33,959 nucleotides of DNA, taken from the NCBI RefSeq assembly GCF_018917435.1, contig NZ_JAHLOQ010000036.1, forward strand, positions 1 to 33,959, in the 5' to 3' direction. Source of the stretch: Intestinibacter bartlettii. Its GTDB lineage: Bacteria; Bacillota; Clostridia; Peptostreptococcales; Peptostreptococcaceae. The translations under genes were made by a program, and so were the position numbers. Shown here piece after piece: positions 9,220 to 17,504 of this stretch. Each line of letters starts with the position of its first letter. Within the stretch, counting starts at the first letter, position 1. Under the pieces are notes generated by a model. The model was given only the letters and a program-made list of their open reading frames with translations, was not told the DNA's origin and did no database searches.

Positions 9220-9510
9220 TATATATTTTAAACCGATTTATGTTGTATTATTTTTTCATTTATAAACTTTTTTATAATGGTTACCATAACACAAACTATT
9301 GCTATGCCAAAATTCTACACGCTATGAAAAAATCTTTTAATTTTAATTAATTTTCTTATAAAAAAAATCCTTTCTTCTTGCTTTATGCATGGATTTAATA
9401 TACAATATATTTATAAATTTAAAATATTATAAATATTTAGATAATTTAATTTAGCATTCCCTATAATTTTAAATATATAATTAAACATTGTAATTAACAT
9501 TGTGCATGCG
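9220..9510. other. AT-rich intergenic region, no gene seen
   Basis: This spacer between fbp and the aminopeptidase gene contains a small palindrome (ATGGTTACCAT, around 9277) and long A/T runs. I find no supported open frame or RNA. Confidence 0.5.
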
Positions 9511-9558
9511 AAATAGCCATAAGTTATAGATCCCCTTCTAATTCTCTTATGGCTATTT
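9511..9558 (-). terminator. Hairpin after the aminopeptidase gene
   Basis: A perfect 13-bp stem pairs AAATAGCCATAAG (9511-9523) with CTTATGGCTATTT (9546-9558), with a 22-base loop. It follows the minus-strand stop at 9575. The tail on that strand (TATTTCGC) is weakly U-rich, so termination may be moderate. Confidence 0.6.
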
Positions 9559-9574
9559 TGTTGCCTATTTATAA

Positions 9575-11365
9575 TTATATAGCTCTAGTATATTCCTTTA
9601 ACCATTCTACTTCTTCTTCATTTAGGTATGGTGATATTTTTTCAAATACTTCTTTATGATAGTTATTTAACCATTGTATCTCTGATTTTTCCATATACTC
9701 TGGATTTACACCATCTAAATCTATTGGAGCAAATGTTATAGTTTCAAATTCCATGAATTGATCTAACCCAACTTTTGGACCTCTTTGGCAGATTAATTCA
9801 TTTTCTATTCTTATGCCATGGCTACCTTCAATATATACTCCAGGTTCATTAGTTGTAACCATTCCTTCTTCAAGTATACAAGAATCATTTCTTTCAGGAA
9901 CTATCTTCCATCTAAATCCATTAGGACCTTCATGAACATTTGATACAAATCCTATTCCGTGACCAGTACCACATTTATAATCTATTCCTATATCCCATAA
10001 TGGACCTCTTGCTAATATATCTAAGTTTAATCCTCTACATCCATATAAGAATTTAGCTTTAGATAGCCTTATCATTCCTCTTAAAACAGAAGTATAGTGT
10101 AGTCTTTGTTCTTCTGTTATATCTCCTAATATATATGTTCTTGTTATATCAGTTGTTCCAGTATAATATTGTCCACCTGAATCAACAAGTAACATTCCCT
10201 CTTGTTCTAATTCATAGTCACTTTCTTCTGTAGCACTATAGTGCATCATAGCAGCATGCTCTTTATATCCTGCAATTGTTGGGAAACTTAAATCAAAACA
10301 ATCTTTATCATTTCTTCTAAGTTCTTCTAATTTATCAGCTGCACTTATTTCTGTTATTTTAATTTTTCCTATATTAGTTTTTAGCCAATACATAAATTTA
10401 GTCATTGCCACACCATCTTTTATATGGCATTCTCTAATATTTGAAAGTTCAACATCATTTTTAATTGCTTTAAAAATAAATGTAGGATTTGGAGCATCTA
10501 TTATAGATACATTAGAAGGTATATTTTTATAAATACTATAATTTACTGTTGTTCCATCTAATAAAACTACTTCATTTTCATTTATATTTTTTACAAAATC
10601 GTATATTTCAAAGTAACCTCTTACTTCTATTCCCATTTTATTAAATTCATCTTTTATTTCATCACTTAATTTATTCTCATCTACAAAGTAATATACTTTA
10701 TCTAAAGTTATAACTGCAGTAGATAAAACTACAGGAGTATTTTTTATATCATTTCCTCTTATATTAAGTAACCATGCTATATCATAAAGTGAGTTTAATA
10801 TATGTATAGTTGAATTTTGTTTTTTCATTATAGCTCTTACTTTAGATAATTTTTCTTGTGCACTTTCACCAGCATATTTAACATCTAATAAAAATGCTTT
10901 TTCTTCTGACATAGAAGGTCTATCTTCCCATAGTTGGTCTATTAAATCATATTCATAAACTATTTTTACATTTTTTTGAGTATATTCTTTTTCATATCCA
11001 TAACCTTCTTTTGCATTCATTACTCTACCATCAAATGCTAAAGTATCTCCATCTTTTAAAACAGAATTTAAATATTGTTCAACTGTTGGTACTCCTTCTT
11101 CACCCATTTTGAACAATTTTATACTAGAACCTTTTAATTGCTCCTCTGCTTGTATAAAGTATCTTCCATCAGTCCAAAGTCCTACTTCATCTAAAGTAAC
11201 AACTACAGTACCTGCTGAACCTGTAAATCCTGATATAAATTGTCTACATTTAAAGTAGTCTCCTACATATTCACTTTGATGAAAATCTGCAGAAGGTATT
11301 ATATATGCATAAATTCCCTTATGCTTCATAGATTCTCTTAATTTTTTTAATTTGTCCTTTATCAT
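9575..11365 (-). CDS. Xaa-Pro aminopeptidase (M24B)
   Basis: This cytoplasmic metallopeptidase removes N-terminal residues that precede proline. At 596 residues it has the long three-domain M24B architecture. Two creatinase-like N-terminal domains span about 1-300, followed by the pita-bread catalytic domain from about 310. The five metal ligands are visible: D395 in LVDSGG, D406 in TTDITR, H469 in GTGHGIGF, E507 in TNEPGVY and E521 in RIENEL. GAGGAG precedes the ATG. It is transcribed alone, away from the DUF3267 gene. The clostridial diet of peptides makes it a likely housekeeping enzyme. Confidence 0.92.
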   Translation of the reverse strand: MIKDKLKKLRESMKHKGIYAYIIPSADFHQSEYVGDYFKCRQFISGFTGSAGTVVVTLDEVGLWTDGRYFIQAEEQLKGSSIKLFKMGEEGVPTVEQYLNSVLKDGDTLAFDGRVMNAKEGYGYEKEYTQKNVKIVYEYDLIDQLWEDRPSMSEEKAFLLDVKYAGESAQEKLSKVRAIMKKQNSTIHILNSLYDIAWLLNIRGNDIKNTPVVLSTAVITLDKVYYFVDENKLSDEIKDEFNKMGIEVRGYFEIYDFVKNINENEVVLLDGTTVNYSIYKNIPSNVSIIDAPNPTFIFKAIKNDVELSNIRECHIKDGVAMTKFMYWLKTNIGKIKITEISAADKLEELRRNDKDCFDLSFPTIAGYKEHAAMMHYSATEESDYELEQEGMLLVDSGGQYYTGTTDITRTYILGDITEEQRLHYTSVLRGMIRLSKAKFLYGCRGLNLDILARGPLWDIGIDYKCGTGHGIGFVSNVHEGPNGFRWKIVPERNDSCILEEGMVTTNEPGVYIEGSHGIRIENELICQRGPKVGLDQFMEFETITFAPIDLDGVNPEYMEKSEIQWLNNYHKEVFEKISPYLNEEEVEWLKEYTRAI

Positions 11366-11447
11366 CTTGCTCCTCTTTTCTATTTAAGTATTGCTTTAAC
11401 ATATTATACCTTTTATAGTATGCTTAAATTTATTATTTTTCAATGAA

Positions 11448-11517
11448 AATATTTCAATATATAAAAATATTTTTATACATTGAAATATTTAAAACATAAT
11501 ATATACTTTGAAATATT
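11448..11517. repeat. Three copies of a TTGAAATATT repeat in a divergent intergenic region
   Basis: AATATTTCAAT (11448-11458) is the exact inverse of ATTGAAATATT (11479-11489), and a third copy, TTGAAATATT, lies at 11508-11517. They fall between the divergent aminopeptidase and DUF3267 genes, upstream of the promoter of the latter. They could be binding sites for a regulator or a hairpin; the AT-rich background makes chance a real possibility. Confidence 0.4.
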
Positions 11518-11565
11518 TTTTCATAATCTAAAAGTATATATTAAAAAAAATTAATATTACTTTAC

Positions 11566-11594
11566 TTGAACATCATTTTTCTATGCAATATAAT
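11566..11594 (+). promoter_or_regulatory. Sigma-A promoter of the DUF3267 gene
   Basis: TTGAAC (11566-11571) and a perfect TATAAT (11589-11594) are separated by 17 bases. The predicted start is about 60 bases before the ATG. Confidence 0.7.
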
Positions 11595-11661
11595 TTACGT
11601 ATAAAAGTCTTTATTTGTTAATATAAACTCTTTTATATTAATTTTAGAGGAGGGATATATT

Positions 11662-12252
11662 ATGGAAATACAAAAGAATAATTTTTTAGGTGATAACACC
11701 AAATTAGTACTGGAGTTTGACTATACAAACTGCTTTGACCTTATACACGAATGGCTAGCTATTCCCTCTATAATCTCAAAGATATATAAATGTTTTTTTT
11801 ATGCTATGTGCATTATTTTTATAATAAGCATCTTATTAAAGCCAAATCTCCATCATATAATAATTAATTTTGGATTTGCAGTAGTTTTTTTTCTAGCATT
11901 CATAGGGGGACATCAATTCCTTCACTTAATAGCTGCTTATCTTATGGGATTTCGAAATGTAAAATTAGTAGTTCCTAAAGCTAATATATTTTGTTATTGT
12001 AATAAAACAGAGTTTAATGCAAATAAATATATTTTTGTATCAATATTCCCATTTGCATTTGCAACAATTCTAAGTATTATAATAGCTATAATTTTTCCTG
12101 AATATTTAGGAGCAGTTGCCATTTTTAACATATTTCATGTTACTATATCAAACGGGGATATAGGTATTACTAATTACTTTTTAAAAAATAAAGATTTATA
12201 TTTTTATTGTAATCAAGCTAACAATACAGCTTATATATATAAAAAACTATAA
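11662..12252 (+). CDS. DUF3267-like membrane protein with degenerate zincin motif
   Basis: This is a 196-residue integral membrane protein. Hydrophobic stretches run about 44-60, 67-83, 123-145 and 149-163. It resembles the DUF3267 family of putative membrane zincin peptidases. The expected HExxH lies after GG at 84-88 but reads HQFLH, so the catalytic Glu is Gln (codon CAA at 11914-11916). The second conserved region (ISNGDIGI, with D166) is kept. If the family is catalytic, this member would bind metal weakly and be inactive, or act as a binding or regulatory protein. GAGGAGG precedes the ATG. It is monocistronic, with its own promoter and terminator. Family call is moderate; function is unknown. 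Confidence 0.65.
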   Translation: MEIQKNNFLGDNTKLVLEFDYTNCFDLIHEWLAIPSIISKIYKCFFYAMCIIFIISILLKPNLHHIIINFGFAVVFFLAFIGGHQFLHLIAAYLMGFRNVKLVVPKANIFCYCNKTEFNANKYIFVSIFPFAFATILSIIIAIIFPEYLGAVAIFNIFHVTISNGDIGITNYFLKNKDLYFYCNQANNTAYIYKKL

Positions 12253-12283
12253 AGTATAATTTCCTATGCGTTATAAAACAATA

Positions 12284-12333
12284 AAGAAAAACTCTAGTTA
12301 AATTGGGGGGACCAAAATACTAGAGTTTTTCTT
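12284..12333. terminator. Bidirectional terminator between the DUF3267 gene and the feo operon
   Basis: A perfect 15-bp stem pairs 12284-12298 with 12319-12333 (core ACTCTAGT/ACTAGAGT, A/T flanks). The 20-base loop contains six consecutive G. It sits between two convergent genes and serves both. Confidence 0.9.
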
Positions 12334-12346
12334 TTAGGTTACTTTA

Positions 12347-12529
12347 TTATTTTATTTTTTTTAAATCATCTACTATATGATCTATATCTGAATGGCATTT
12401 GTCAGCTGAAGAGCAGCTACTACAACCGCAACCACAACTACTTTTACCAGACTTTGACTTTTTAATGAAATTGCCAATTGTTGCCACTACTATTAATATA
12501 GCTACTATTGCAATTATCCAATTGATCAT
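12347..12529 (-). CDS. FeoB-associated Cys-rich membrane protein
   Basis: This 60-residue protein has one N-terminal membrane helix (about 3-21), a basic patch, then a cysteine cluster (SCGCGCSSCSSADKCH, about 31-46). That is the build of the small FeoB-associated Cys-rich proteins found after feoB in many Firmicutes. It may bind iron or Fe-S at the cytoplasmic face of FeoB; its biochemical role is not settled. It starts about 50 bases after feoB and is the last gene of the operon. Confidence 0.85.
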   Translation of the reverse strand: MINWIIAIVAILIVVATIGNFIKKSKSGKSSCGCGCSSCSSADKCHSDIDHIVDDLKKIK

Positions 12530-12579
12530 TTTAATTCATCTCCTATTTATACTTTATACACTTATTTAGTGAATTTTAT

Positions 12580-14640
12580 CTAAAAGATAAACATACAAAT
12601 ATGGTATACGATGAATGATACTATATATGCAGTTATCATTTGGAATGCTATTGTTATTCCAGTCCATTTCCAAGAACCCATTTCTTTCTTTATAGCACCT
12701 ACTGCTGCGAAACAAGGCATGCAAAGTAAATTAAATGCCATATATGCAAATGCTGATGCTTGAGTGAATACTGTTGAAAGTCCTGGAAGTGCTGCACTAC
12801 CTTCAGCTGCTGCTTCTGCTACTGCATCTGCTGCACCAAATAATACACCAAATGTAGAAACTATATTTTCTTTAGCTATCCATCCAGTTACAACTGCAAC
12901 TGATGCTCTCCATTCACCAAATCCAAGTGGAGCAAATATCCATTGTATTGATCTACCTATGCTAGCTAATATTGATTCATCCATTTCACACATACCACTG
13001 AAGTTGAAGTTAGATAAGAACCATATAAGGATAGTTGATCCTAAGATTATTGTTCCTGCTTTGATTGCGAATCCTTTAACTTTTTCCCATGCATGTATTA
13101 ATACACTTTTTAAAGTTGGTATTCTATATTGAGGAAGCTCCATTATGAAGTTTGAAGTTTCACCTTTGAATAAAGTGTTACTTAATATTAAAGCTCCTAT
13201 TACTGCTACTACTATACCTATCATATATACAGAGTAAATTATTAAAGTTTGATTATAACCTGCAAATAAAGTTGCAGCAAACATTAAGTATATTGGTAAT
13301 TTAGCTCCACAAGACATGAAAGGAGTTATCATCATAGTTAATCTTCTATCTTTTTCACTTTCAAGTGTTCTAGATGCCATAACTGCTGGTACTGAACAAC
13401 CATATCCCATTAGAAGTGGTATGAAAGATTTTCCTGATAAACCAAATCTTCTAAATAATCTATCCATAACGAAAGCAACTCTTGCCATATAACCACTGTC
13501 TTCTAAGAATGACATTAATAAGAATAATACTAATATTTGTGGTAAGAATGATACTACTCCTCCTACCCCAGCAAGGATACCATCACCAACAAGTCCTGTT
13601 GCCCAATCAGCAGCACCCATGCTTTCAATAGCACCCATTATAGTTTCTGTAAAAGGTCCATCCCAGAAATCAGTAACTATAGTTTGTAACCAAACACCTA
13701 TACCTAGAGGTCCTTCGCCAAATGTTATAGAGAATAATGCATACATAATTACTAAGAAGGCTGGTATAGCTACTATTCTGTTTGTAAGTACTTTATCTAT
13801 TTTATCTGATGTTGTTTCTTTTCTTTGACCATTTGCTTTAAGTGGTTTACTAACTGTTTTATTTACTACTTCTGATATAAACTTATATCTTTGGTCTGCT
13901 ATTTCAGCTTCTGTGTCACCATTAAAGTCATTATTTGCTTTATCTACTATTGAAGTTATCTTTGATCTTGTGTTTCCTGGTAACTTCTCAATTACTATTT
14001 CATCTTCTTCAAGTATTTTAATTGCATGCCACATATCAGAAGAATTTGATTTTTGATTTTGATTATTATTATCACCAAGTACCCCTACTATCTGTGTGAT
14101 ATAGTTGTTGACTTGTGGTGAAAATACTTCTAAGTTATTATCTTGTACTGTTGATGAAGCTATCTTTTGTGCAGCTTCCATTAATTCATCTACACCTTTA
14201 CCACTTCTTGCTACTATTGGAATTACTGGAACTCCTAGTATTTTTGAAAGCTTTTTAACATCTATTTTTGTTCCTGATGCTTCAACTTCATCCATCATAT
14301 TTAAAGCTATTACTGTAGGTATTTTAGTTTCTAATACTTGTAAAGTTAAATATAAGTTTCTTTCTATATTAGTTCCATCTACTATGTCTATTAACACATC
14401 TGGATTTTCATCTACTATGTAGTCTCTTGCTACTATTTCTTCTGCTGAATATGGAGATAAAGAATATATCCCTGGTAAGTCTACTATCTCTACTTCCTTA
14501 TTCTTTTTATACTTCCCTGTTTTTTGTTCTACTGTAACACCTGGCCAGTTACCAACATGTTGTTTTGAGCCGGTGATATCATTGAATAATGTTGTTTTAC
14601 CGCAGTTTGGATTACCTGCAAGTGCAATTCTTATACTCAT
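12580..14640 (-). CDS. feoB: Ferrous iron transporter FeoB
   Basis: FeoB is the membrane permease for Fe2+ with a cytoplasmic G-protein domain. The 686 residues begin with G1 GNPNCGKTT (from residue 9), then DLPGIYS (54-60, G3) and NMMD (114-117, G4). A helical domain leads to about ten membrane helices carrying the gate segments MSCGAKLPIY and CMPCFAAVGA. Length and order are normal. GAGGAG lies 6-8 bases before the ATG. It follows two feoA genes and precedes the Cys-rich protein. A Fur-like promoter region at 15288-15364 suggests repression when iron is sufficient. Confidence 0.96.
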   Translation of the reverse strand: MSIRIALAGNPNCGKTTLFNDITGSKQHVGNWPGVTVEQKTGKYKKNKEVEIVDLPGIYSLSPYSAEEIVARDYIVDENPDVLIDIVDGTNIERNLYLTLQVLETKIPTVIALNMMDEVEASGTKIDVKKLSKILGVPVIPIVARSGKGVDELMEAAQKIASSTVQDNNLEVFSPQVNNYITQIVGVLGDNNNQNQKSNSSDMWHAIKILEEDEIVIEKLPGNTRSKITSIVDKANNDFNGDTEAEIADQRYKFISEVVNKTVSKPLKANGQRKETTSDKIDKVLTNRIVAIPAFLVIMYALFSITFGEGPLGIGVWLQTIVTDFWDGPFTETIMGAIESMGAADWATGLVGDGILAGVGGVVSFLPQILVLFLLMSFLEDSGYMARVAFVMDRLFRRFGLSGKSFIPLLMGYGCSVPAVMASRTLESEKDRRLTMMITPFMSCGAKLPIYLMFAATLFAGYNQTLIIYSVYMIGIVVAVIGALILSNTLFKGETSNFIMELPQYRIPTLKSVLIHAWEKVKGFAIKAGTIILGSTILIWFLSNFNFSGMCEMDESILASIGRSIQWIFAPLGFGEWRASVAVVTGWIAKENIVSTFGVLFGAADAVAEAAAEGSAALPGLSTVFTQASAFAYMAFNLLCMPCFAAVGAIKKEMGSWKWTGITIAFQMITAYIVSFIVYHICMFIF

Positions 14641-14754
14641 CTCGTCTCTCCTCTAATATTATTACATTTTACCCCAATTATGTCTTATCTCTAAATGTCA
14701 TATTATTAAATTATATAAGTCCTATATTATATATTTATTTTATATGATTTAGAA

Positions 14755-14979
14755 CTATTTTAAATTTATATGTTCTGCCTCATCTTTTCTTAAACTTAAT
14801 TCATATCCTCTTAAGTTTACTTCTATTGGATCTCCTAGAGGTGCTACTTTTACAACTTCTACATCTACTCCTGGAGTTATTCCCATATCCATTAATCTTT
14901 TTCTCACTGGTCCCTTTTTACCAAGATTTAAAACTACACCTTTTTCTCCTGGTTTTAAGTCTCTTAACGTCTTACTCAT
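14755..14979 (-). CDS. feoA: Ferrous iron transport protein FeoA
   Basis: This small cytoplasmic SH3-like protein works with FeoB. The frame shows the FeoA pattern (LRDLKPGEKGVVLNL, RLMDMGITPGVDVEVV, APLGDPIEVNLRGYELSLRK). I choose the second ATG at 14979 (74 residues). GGGAGG lies 8 bases before it, but only 2 bases before the upstream ATG at 14985. It is the second of two adjacent feoA genes, about 115 bases before feoB, and is the more canonical copy. Confidence 0.92.
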   Translation of the reverse strand: MSKTLRDLKPGEKGVVLNLGKKGPVRKRLMDMGITPGVDVEVVKVAPLGDPIEVNLRGYELSLRKDEAEHINLK

Positions 14980-15003
14980 AAACATATCCTCCCAATTAAC
15001 TAC

Positions 15004-15216
15004 TTATTGAACTATGATTTTGTTTGCCATGCCTTTATTTAAAGCTATTTTAGACCCTTTTATCATTAATATTAATCCACTGTTATTTTCTGAAATAACT
15101 TCTATTCTTTCCCCAGTTATAAATCCTAAATTTTGTAAGTGTCTTTTTACGCTTTCTTTAGCACGTATTTCTTTTATTATTTTTTGTTCACCTATATTTA
15201 CCATAGTTAATGACAT
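15004..15216 (-). CDS. FeoA-domain protein, first copy in the feo operon
   Basis: This is a 70-residue FeoA/SH3-like protein (VKRHLQNLGFITGERIEVIS, then GLILMIKGSKIALNKGMANKIIV). It is more divergent than the next copy and lacks the GDPI segment. The ATG at 15216 is chosen because AAAGGG sits 8 bases upstream; the frame extends to a GTG at 15225. It is the first gene of the operon behind the Fur-flanked promoter. Two feoA genes before one feoB is common in clostridia. Whether this copy binds FeoB or has another partner is open. Confidence 0.88.
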   Translation of the reverse strand: MSLTMVNIGEQKIIKEIRAKESVKRHLQNLGFITGERIEVISENNSGLILMIKGSKIALNKGMANKIIVQ

Positions 15217-15287
15217 AACATACACCCTTTCTCTTTTTATTTTTTTAAAGTGATGATCTTTTGATATATGTTAAAATGATTCTTTAA

Positions 15288-15302
15288 CGATATCAATTAT
15301 CA
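15288..15302. promoter_or_regulatory. Fur-like box, downstream of the feo start site
   Basis: CGATATCAATTATCA matches 12 of the 14 defined positions of the 7-1-7 Fur consensus (TGATAATnATTATCA). It begins just after the predicted transcription start near 15307, a position that fits repression. Confidence 0.65.
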
Positions 15303-15313
15303 TTTATAGTTAT

Positions 15314-15342
15314 ATATTAGACCTTTTGGATATATTTGTCAA
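15314..15342 (-). promoter_or_regulatory. Sigma-A promoter of the feo operon
   Basis: On the minus strand a perfect TTGACA (15342-15337) and TAATAT (15319-15314) are separated by exactly 17 bases. A Fur-like box lies on either side, one just upstream of the -35 and one just downstream of the start. Confidence 0.8.
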
Positions 15343-15349
15343 CAGTAAA

Positions 15350-15364
15350 TGATAATAATTCTTA
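15350..15364. promoter_or_regulatory. Fur-like box between the feo and DUF3793 promoters
   Basis: TGATAATAATTCTTA matches 12 of 14 Fur consensus positions, with the left half-site perfect. It lies just upstream of the feo -35 and about 33 bases before a TATAAT (15397-15402) on the plus strand, so it could serve both directions. Confidence 0.6.
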
Positions 15365-15452
15365 TTTTAATTTTATTAATTTTTGCATTTAAAAATTATA
15401 ATCACAGAATAAAATTTAACTTTATTTTTGATACTATCTATAGGAGGAAAAC

Positions 15453-16013
15453 ATGATGTTTCAAAGCAAATTAATCAAATTTTGTTCGCCAACACTGGCT
15501 GGTATTAAATGTGGGAGCTTATTCAAATTCAAAAATAAATACAATATATCAATAGACATGATTTTAGAGCACTATAACAATATGTACAACCAAAAAGGAC
15601 TTTTTTTCTTTAATATTCTAGAGAAAAATGACTACGCATTAATATATGTATATCGACGTGAAAATCTAATTAAGAATTTATATTCTACAGAAATCTATAA
15701 CTTTTTAAAAAAATATGGATATAAATTAAATAACCTAGATGATGACTTAAACCATCTTAAATATCATTTTCACATTTTAGGAGCTACACCTCATGAAGTT
15801 GGTCTCTTTTTAGGATATCCTCTTTGTGATGTAAAAGGCTTTATAGACAATAAAGGTAAAAATTATAAACACTCTGGTTGTTGGAAAGTATATGATAATC
15901 AACAAAATACTATTATGTATTTTAATAAATGTAAATTTTACACTAATTTATATTTGCAATTATTTAATTTAGGTATTCCTTTAGATAAATTAATTCTATC
16001 AAATAAACCGTAA
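15453..16013 (+). CDS. DUF3793 family protein
   Basis: This 186-residue soluble protein has the hallmark HEVGLFLGYPLCDVKGFI segment (about 114-131), followed by a Cys/Trp-Lys-Val-Tyr segment (GCWKVY), typical of DUF3793. The family is widespread in clostridia and has no assigned biochemical role that I know of. AGGAGG (15442-15447) precedes tandem ATG codons at 15453 and 15456, so the start may be either. The gene is divergent from feo and shares its Fur-boxed intergenic region, which suggests iron-responsive expression. A perfect -10 (15397-15402) has only a weak -35. Family is fairly sure; role is unknown. Confidence 0.8.
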   Translation: MMFQSKLIKFCSPTLAGIKCGSLFKFKNKYNISIDMILEHYNNMYNQKGLFFFNILEKNDYALIYVYRRENLIKNLYSTEIYNFLKKYGYKLNNLDDDLNHLKYHFHILGATPHEVGLFLGYPLCDVKGFIDNKGKNYKHSGCWKVYDNQQNTIMYFNKCKFYTNLYLQLFNLGIPLDKLILSNKP

Positions 16014-16041
16014 ACATAGAAAATTCTATATCTACGGTTTA
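16004..16041. terminator. Overlapping bidirectional terminator
   Basis: TAAACCGTA (16004-16012) pairs with TACGGTTTA (16033-16041), and an inner stem ATAGAA/TTCTAT (16016-16021/16024-16029) extends it. It contains the stop of the DUF3793 gene and overlaps the end of the convergent gene, so one hairpin ends both transcripts. Confidence 0.8.
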
Positions 16042-17322
16042 TTTATCTGCTTCTTTTTTAAATATTGAAAATATCTTATCCAGTAAACTCTGTCTTTGCT
16101 TATGATGCTTAATATCTGTCTCTTTACTATATTCATCAAATTCGATTTCTTTGTGAAGTTTCAAATCATCTAAAAATTGTTTTACACATTCACCTACTGA
16201 CTGATTATCTAAACATTCTGAGGTTAAATATACACAAAAATCTTCAGGTTTTATTTCTTTATAATATACATTTTTTAACAAATATTTTATTTTTTTTAAC
16301 TCTAAATTTTTATCATCATATTTTATCACTACTTTATTATCCATTACTTCAAAGGATATAACATATAACTTTGAACAATCTTTGTATATAAAGCATGGAT
16401 ATTGACCTTCAAATCCATTCTCTGTTAATGTCGGTATAATTTTTTGTTTTATATACTTTTCACTCTTTATAGCAAATTTAGTACTTGGTGCTTTATGTTT
16501 GCACTTGAAATTTTTACATGCATTTTTTACTCCTACTGAAAAATCAGCATAAATTTTATATATAGGTTCATTATAATAGCAGTGACTTTGATTATTTTCT
16601 AATATTTTAAGCTTTTCAAAGTCTATATCATCATATATATATTCATTTTTTTGACTACTTAAATAACCTTCTATTTTTTGTTCGAACATTTCTACTCCAT
16701 CAATTTTCCCAACATAAATTTTAATTGCTTCTAAGGCTTGCTTTAAGGCATTTTGACTATTCTTATCTTCTACTTTAAATAAATTAGAAATATTTTCGTC
16801 ACTATACTGCTCTTGCAATTGTAATAAGTTTAAAACAATAATTAATATTGCATATCTAACTAAATCTTTTTCAATATAATTAAGTCCCTCATCTCCAAAT
16901 AAAACATGTTTTATCAATAAATTTCTAGCCTCTTTAACTGCTAAACAAACTCTATAGTTTTCTTTATTTTCATCTTCTGAAATTTTTATTTTACTATAAT
17001 CCCAAAATTCAATATTAACATCTATATCTTCACAAAATAAAATCAATTTATTTTCTGTTTTTTTATTACTTACATTTGAACACACTAAATATCCATTCTC
17101 TACTTTTTGTACCTGTATTAAACACTTTTCATATAGTTTACTTTGTATTTCTTTTAAATTTAAATATTTATTTTGAATCTTATTTTTTAATATCAATTTA
17201 ACCTGAGCAAACTCATCTAACTGTATATTTAATACTGATAAATCTTCGTTTATAGAAATATTTATAAAATCATTATAAATATTCCCTATCCTATTAATTA
17301 TTTCTTGATGACTTTCGTTCAT
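16039..17322 (-). CDS. Hypothetical protein, 427 residues
   Basis: I do not recognise this protein. It has no signal peptide or membrane helix and is mostly helical in the first half, with hydrophobic LLQLQEQ-type stretches around 165-175. Cysteines cluster mid-protein (ACKNFKCKHK), followed by GFEGQYPCFIYK and a run of alternating beta-type residues that looks like a small sheet domain. The C-terminus is basic. I start at the ATG at 17322 because GGAGG lies 5 bases before it; the TTG four codons upstream would overlap that site. It is convergent with DUF3793, divergent from the 125-residue gene, and monocistronic. AT-rich codon use matches its neighbours. Confidence 0.75.
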   Translation of the reverse strand: MNESHQEIINRIGNIYNDFINISINEDLSVLNIQLDEFAQVKLILKNKIQNKYLNLKEIQSKLYEKCLIQVQKVENGYLVCSNVSNKKTENKLILFCEDIDVNIEFWDYSKIKISEDENKENYRVCLAVKEARNLLIKHVLFGDEGLNYIEKDLVRYAILIIVLNLLQLQEQYSDENISNLFKVEDKNSQNALKQALEAIKIYVGKIDGVEMFEQKIEGYLSSQKNEYIYDDIDFEKLKILENNQSHCYYNEPIYKIYADFSVGVKNACKNFKCKHKAPSTKFAIKSEKYIKQKIIPTLTENGFEGQYPCFIYKDCSKLYVISFEVMDNKVVIKYDDKNLELKKIKYLLKNVYYKEIKPEDFCVYLTSECLDNQSVGECVKQFLDDLKLHKEIEFDEYSKETDIKHHKQRQSLLDKIFSIFKKEADK

Positions 17323-17449
17323 AGCGCCCTCCAAAATAAAAAATTTACACTCTTTACAAAGATTATAGTAGATTTCTAATCATTTATATATGATTTTTAT
17401 AATAAATATTATATTTTCCATAAACTAGAAAAATAACTTTCGATTCCAA

Positions 17450-17487
17450 GTGTATTATTATATAATTATATATACACAATAATACAC
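17450..17487. promoter_or_regulatory. Large inverted repeat immediately before the 125-residue gene
   Basis: GTGTATTATT (17450-17459) and AATAATACAC (17478-17487) are exact inverses, enclosing a further AT palindrome. The repeat ends a few bases before the G-rich ribosome site of the next gene. It overlaps a TATAAT with a weak -35 (TTTCGA) 17 bases upstream. It could be an operator over the -10 or a leader hairpin. Confidence 0.5.
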
Positions 17488-17504
17488 TCAGGGGGGACAT
17501 AAAA

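Noticed and set aside
9276-9330. Short plus-strand frame starting ATGGTTACC between fbp and the aminopeptidase gene
   Set aside because: Only about 16 codons, no ribosome site, no conserved-looking sequence.
12764-13132. Plus-strand open frame of 122 codons inside feoB
   Set aside because: It is antisense to a fully conserved feoB, has no ribosome site, and its composition mirrors the third positions of feoB codons.
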